From: Fodinisporobacter ferrooxydans
GTDB lineage: Bacteria > Bacillota > Bacilli > Tumebacillales > MYW30-H2
Direction of reading: 5' to 3'
NCBI RefSeq assembly: GCF_022818495.1
Contig: NZ_CP089291.1
Coordinates: 1,971,001 to 2,035,000, forward strand
DNA: 64,000 nt
The notes below the pieces were generated by a model. That model ran no database searches. It saw only the letters and a list, made by a program, of their open reading frames with translations, and had not been told where the DNA came from. Of this stretch, positions 61,173-64,000 are shown piece by piece; position 1 is the first letter of the stretch; the number at the start of each line of letters is the position of its first letter. Position numbers and translations under genes: made by a program.

Positions 61173-63836
61173 TCAGTTGGTTTTTTCTATATCGTAAATC
61201 TGATCATTGAGGAAGTAAATAGAAACTTTGTCCAACCGCTGCAATGACTGCAGGAAAGTTTGCGCATTCGGATTGTTGTTGAAATAGCTGGTTGGCAAAT
61301 AATAGCTGTTGCCTAGAATATAGATACGGTCTCCCAAAGGATCCATTGCCAAAAAGATTCCGTCTACCCGTTTTAAGACCTGAAGATAGTAACCGGTATC
61401 CGCCGAACCTGCAAGCATCGCCTCGTCACCGACATTGAGAGAAGACTCTGTGATTGCCTGCTGGTTGGGGTCTAGAATCGAATCGATGGCGGAATATGCA
61501 ATAGTTACGGGAGTTTGGCTTCCGCTTTGAACCACTAGATTCTGATTGGCTGTGTCAACGGCATTGATTTTTACGACTTGGCTCGGCAATACTGCAATGG
61601 ATTTGAGCGTATCCCCGGAATAGGTAACTTTTACGCTTTCCCCTGCTTTAATATTAGAAAGAGTCGGATAGGAGACACCAGGCACTGTAAGTGTCACAGA
61701 ACCATCCAGTGAAAGTATCTGACTGTTGTTGGAATTGGAACTGTCTTGCACTGTAAGCTGGCTGCTGTTGGGATCCACATTCGTTACATAATCCACATAG
61801 GAACGTTGAACATCAATCTCCGTAATTTTTTGACCGGTCAAATTCAGGGAAACATTGTCGTTTATGTGCAGATTGCTGAGGGAATCCCCGTAGATATTAT
61901 GAATATAGATATTCACACTTGGATCGACAACATACAGTTTTGTCTCGCCGGTGTCCAGTTTTACGGTCAACAGGTTGTTGGCAGGATCCACTTTTACAAT
62001 CGTTCCGTTTACGGAACTGTCTGCATTTAAATAGATCACTTTATTGTTTTGATCCAGCTGCAGCGAGACGGTCATATCCTTTTTCACGTCGTTGATGCCC
62101 GGATTCGCTACACCATTGATAATGTACACAGCATTCGGGCTCATCTCATATGCATGCAAGTTGCCTTGGGAATCTTGCAGTGTGAGAATTTGGTCGGTTG
62201 TATCGACGGAATTGACAACACCGGTCAAAACCCCCGCACTTTGCCCGCCGTTTCGATTGGTTACCGCAATGCCGGTCGCATTGCCGTTCGAATCGGTTGT
62301 CACTTGTACCGTGTCTCCTTTTTGAATATCGCTGAGAGAGCCTGTACTTCCATCGGCGAAGGTGACGTTGGCATTTGCAGAAACCTGGTAAGAATGAATT
62401 TGGCTGTCACTGCCCTGAATCGCGATAAACTGCTGATTGGGCATAATAACGGCAACAGTGCCGGTACTGCCTGTCGATTGCTGTTCGTTTACTGTAATGG
62501 AAGTAACGATTCCCTGGGATACCTGAAGCTGTACATGATCGCCCTTTTGCAAATCATTTATAGTTGGGAAACGCTTGCCCTTATAGTTTACATAGGTGTC
62601 TGAATTGTATTGGTATGCGGTGATTTGATTGTCGCTCGTTTGAATCGTGATCAGACTGTTTGTTTTATCGATATCATACACTGTGCCGTCCAATGATGTG
62701 TTGGCGCTTTGGCCTGTTCGTACAAGCTCCACAATCTTTCCGGAAGGATCAACGGTCGCTTGCACGGTGTCACCATTCGCCAATAAACTGACATCCGAAA
62801 GTGTGCCCGCTGTGGATTTTAATTGCAGATTCGCATCGTATTGATATGTAACGATCTTGTTTTGAGCGTCTTTGAGCACGATGGATTTGACTTCCGGGTA
62901 CACTTTTTGCACCGTTCCGTCGATGACCGTATTTGTGCTCGTCCCTTTTACTTCCACATAATATGCCTGTGTATTGTCGCCGATGACCAGCAGTTGGCTG
63001 AAAGGCTGAATGGCGCTCTTGGAAATTGCCTGATTATGGTCAAAAAACTGTGTCTGGCCATTGAGATTGAACGTATAGGAAGTGCCGCTTGCCGTATCGG
63101 CAATGGTCAGACTGGAATCAGTCAGAGATTGCAATGTGCCGAGATGTGTTTGATTTGTTTCGATGTTGAGATATTTTTCTCCATTGCTCAAAAGTGTCAC
63201 CATCTCTGCCCGTGTAACTTCTTGCTGTGGGCGGAAAGAATAGCCGTTCGGATCTTGATAGCCTGTAATCAGACCGCTGTCGGCAGCTTCTTGGACATAC
63301 CCTTTGGCCCAATCGGAAATCGATGAACTGTCAGTAAAGCTCGTCGGCGTGCCGGCAGCCGTACTGACGGTTGCAGCTGATTTTCCGATCATGCGCACCA
63401 TCAGTTCAGCCACCCATTCGCGGGAAGCATTTTGATTTGGGTCAAAGCGATTCTCGCTGGGAATGATCAACCCTTTATCAATCGCTATGGCAACATATGG
63501 TTTGCCCCAATCGGGAACATTATAAGGAAGGTTTGCCGTATTCGCGTTCGCTAGCTGATCCGACAAGCCCATGTTCCGGATCGCCATTACGATCGCCTGC
63601 AATTGGGTTACTTTTTCATCTGGATGAAATGTGCCATCCTGAAATCCGGTGACAACATGGCGAAGAGACATCTTAAGTATATTTGGATAAGCCCAATAGG
63701 ATGTGGAGACATCTGTAAATGTCTGTCCAATGCTTATACTCGTATCCGCTTTGCTGTGAGTCGGATACATCAGGGGTGAGACTGCCAAAAGACCGGACAA
63801 TGTGACTGTAAAAATGGAACGACTGAAAGGTACCAT
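61173..63836 (-). CDS. S-layer-homology surface protein with tandem beta-rich repeats
   Basis: An 887-residue exported protein. After a signal peptide ending about residue 31, three SLH repeats occupy about 35-220 (GFQDGTFHPDEKVTQLQAIV, SENRFDPNQNASREWVAEL and SFRPQQEVTRAEMVTLL). The remaining part has many 60-70-residue repeats of the type VxxVDxxNxxITVQ...YxxxxxTxxxxNG...DLxxGDxVxV (for example YDIDKTNSLITIQTSDNQIT). These look like DUF5666-type small beta barrels. It is probably an S-layer-associated or wall-anchored structural protein. GAGGGGAAA precedes ATG 63836. Confidence 0.87.
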   Translation of the reverse strand: MVPFSRSIFTVTLSGLLAVSPLMYPTHSKADTSISIGQTFTDVSTSYWAYPNILKMSLRHVVTGFQDGTFHPDEKVTQLQAIVMAIRNMGLSDQLANANTANLPYNVPDWGKPYVAIAIDKGLIIPSENRFDPNQNASREWVAELMVRMIGKSAATVSTAAGTPTSFTDSSSISDWAKGYVQEAADSGLITGYQDPNGYSFRPQQEVTRAEMVTLLSNGEKYLNIETNQTHLGTLQSLTDSSLTIADTASGTSYTFNLNGQTQFFDHNQAISKSAIQPFSQLLVIGDNTQAYYVEVKGTSTNTVIDGTVQKVYPEVKSIVLKDAQNKIVTYQYDANLQLKSTAGTLSDVSLLANGDTVQATVDPSGKIVELVRTGQSANTSLDGTVYDIDKTNSLITIQTSDNQITAYQYNSDTYVNYKGKRFPTINDLQKGDHVQLQVSQGIVTSITVNEQQSTGSTGTVAVIMPNQQFIAIQGSDSQIHSYQVSANANVTFADGSTGSLSDIQKGDTVQVTTDSNGNATGIAVTNRNGGQSAGVLTGVVNSVDTTDQILTLQDSQGNLHAYEMSPNAVYIINGVANPGINDVKKDMTVSLQLDQNNKVIYLNADSSVNGTIVKVDPANNLLTVKLDTGETKLYVVDPSVNIYIHNIYGDSLSNLHINDNVSLNLTGQKITEIDVQRSYVDYVTNVDPNSSQLTVQDSSNSNNSQILSLDGSVTLTVPGVSYPTLSNIKAGESVKVTYSGDTLKSIAVLPSQVVKINAVDTANQNLVVQSGSQTPVTIAYSAIDSILDPNQQAITESSLNVGDEAMLAGSADTGYYLQVLKRVDGIFLAMDPLGDRIYILGNSYYLPTSYFNNNPNAQTFLQSLQRLDKVSIYFLNDQIYDIEKTN

Positions 63837-63858
63837 GCGATTTCCCCTCTATAAATCT

Positions 63859-63895
63859 AGTATTGAAATCAAGTATTGAAATCTAGTATTGGATG
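63859..63895 (-). repeat. 13-base tandem repeats in the S-layer-like gene leader
   Basis: AGTATTGAAATC occurs at 63859 and 63872, and a third partial copy (AGTATTGGATG) at 63885, with a period of 13 bases. They lie 20-60 bases upstream of the start. No function is known. Confidence 0.6.
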
Positions 63896-64000
63896 AATTT
63901 ATCATATCACAACACCATTTTCGAACATATAACGATTGCCAATTCTTAAAAAAATTAAAGAATGAAACAGTGTTTCGTTGGGATTATTACACTTTCAAGG

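Noticed and set aside
61746-63326. Several plus-strand open frames antisense to the large SLH gene
   Set aside because: They lie inside a gene with signal peptide, SLH repeats and tandem modules on the other strand; low-complexity translations without homology.

Overview
The window comes from a low-GC Gram-positive bacterium (Bacillota, Bacilli-like). Strong purine-rich ribosome binding sites, frequent GTG and TTG starts, lipoprotein binding proteins without an ABC ATPase in the operon, SLH-domain surface proteins, PucR- and GntR-type regulators and a LytS-type sensor kinase all fit. The sulfur-relay and tetrathionate-reductase-like genes together with a DabAB inorganic-carbon system suggest a relative of the Alicyclobacillaceae or a similar chemolithotrophy-capable group; that placement is inference. 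No rRNA, tRNA, CRISPR array or intact IS element was seen.

Region by region. 1-10121 is an allantoin/ureide catabolic island: the end of an AllH-like gene, carbamate kinase, an NCS1 permease, two allantoinase paralogues, ureidoglycine-glyoxylate aminotransferase (pucG), allantoate amidohydrolase (allC/pucF) and a PucR regulator. 10145-21730 is an accessory island that starts with a glycosidase (GH1) remnant. It carries a GntR regulator, a sugar ABC importer (binding protein and two permeases), a decayed and an intact sialidase-like BNR protein, a DapA/NanA-family lyase, a two-subunit fumarase/tartrate-dehydratase-like enzyme and a Gfo/Idh/MocA oxidoreductase. Copies of a GTATAC-centred palindrome upstream of these genes suggest one regulon. 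Gene scraps and a MITE-like repeat lie in the gaps.

22412-27549 is the DabB-DabA (MpsAB) dissolved-inorganic-carbon operon with MpsC and a beta-carbonic-anhydrase-like protein that has lost its zinc ligands. 27687-28575 holds a bacitracin-type two-component/ABC operon destroyed by several internal deletions. 28911-30308 is a secreted or membrane-anchored deacetylase-like protein of unknown role. 30758-37272 is a LacI-controlled oligosaccharide operon (debranching-type glucosidase plus ABC importer) with CAAAACGTTTTG-type operators.

37479-40415 is the most unusual stretch. A small FimB-sized tyrosine recombinase gene lies between two near-identical 30-bp palindromes in opposite orientation. 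On one side is a divergent EAL-domain gene and on the other a membrane histidine kinase, and each palindrome sits in the leader of its neighbour.

40652-53317 is sulfur/redox metabolism after a DEAD-box helicase: TatA with an Fe-S/NrfD/molybdopterin enzyme (tetrathionate/thiosulfate reductase type), then rhodanese, TusA, DUF302, TauE, DsrE, a TusA-rhodanese fusion, a rhodanese-persulfide dioxygenase fusion and a methyltransferase. Three CstR/CsoR-like operators precede the relay genes, so persulfide sensing is likely.

53614-64000 is mixed housekeeping and surface genes: a two-component system, a LOG-family protein, an SLH protein, HD hydrolase, ArsC/Spx-like protein, HD-GYP protein, an unknown protein preceded by a cluster of DnaA-box-like sequences, and a large SLH protein with tandem beta-rich repeats.
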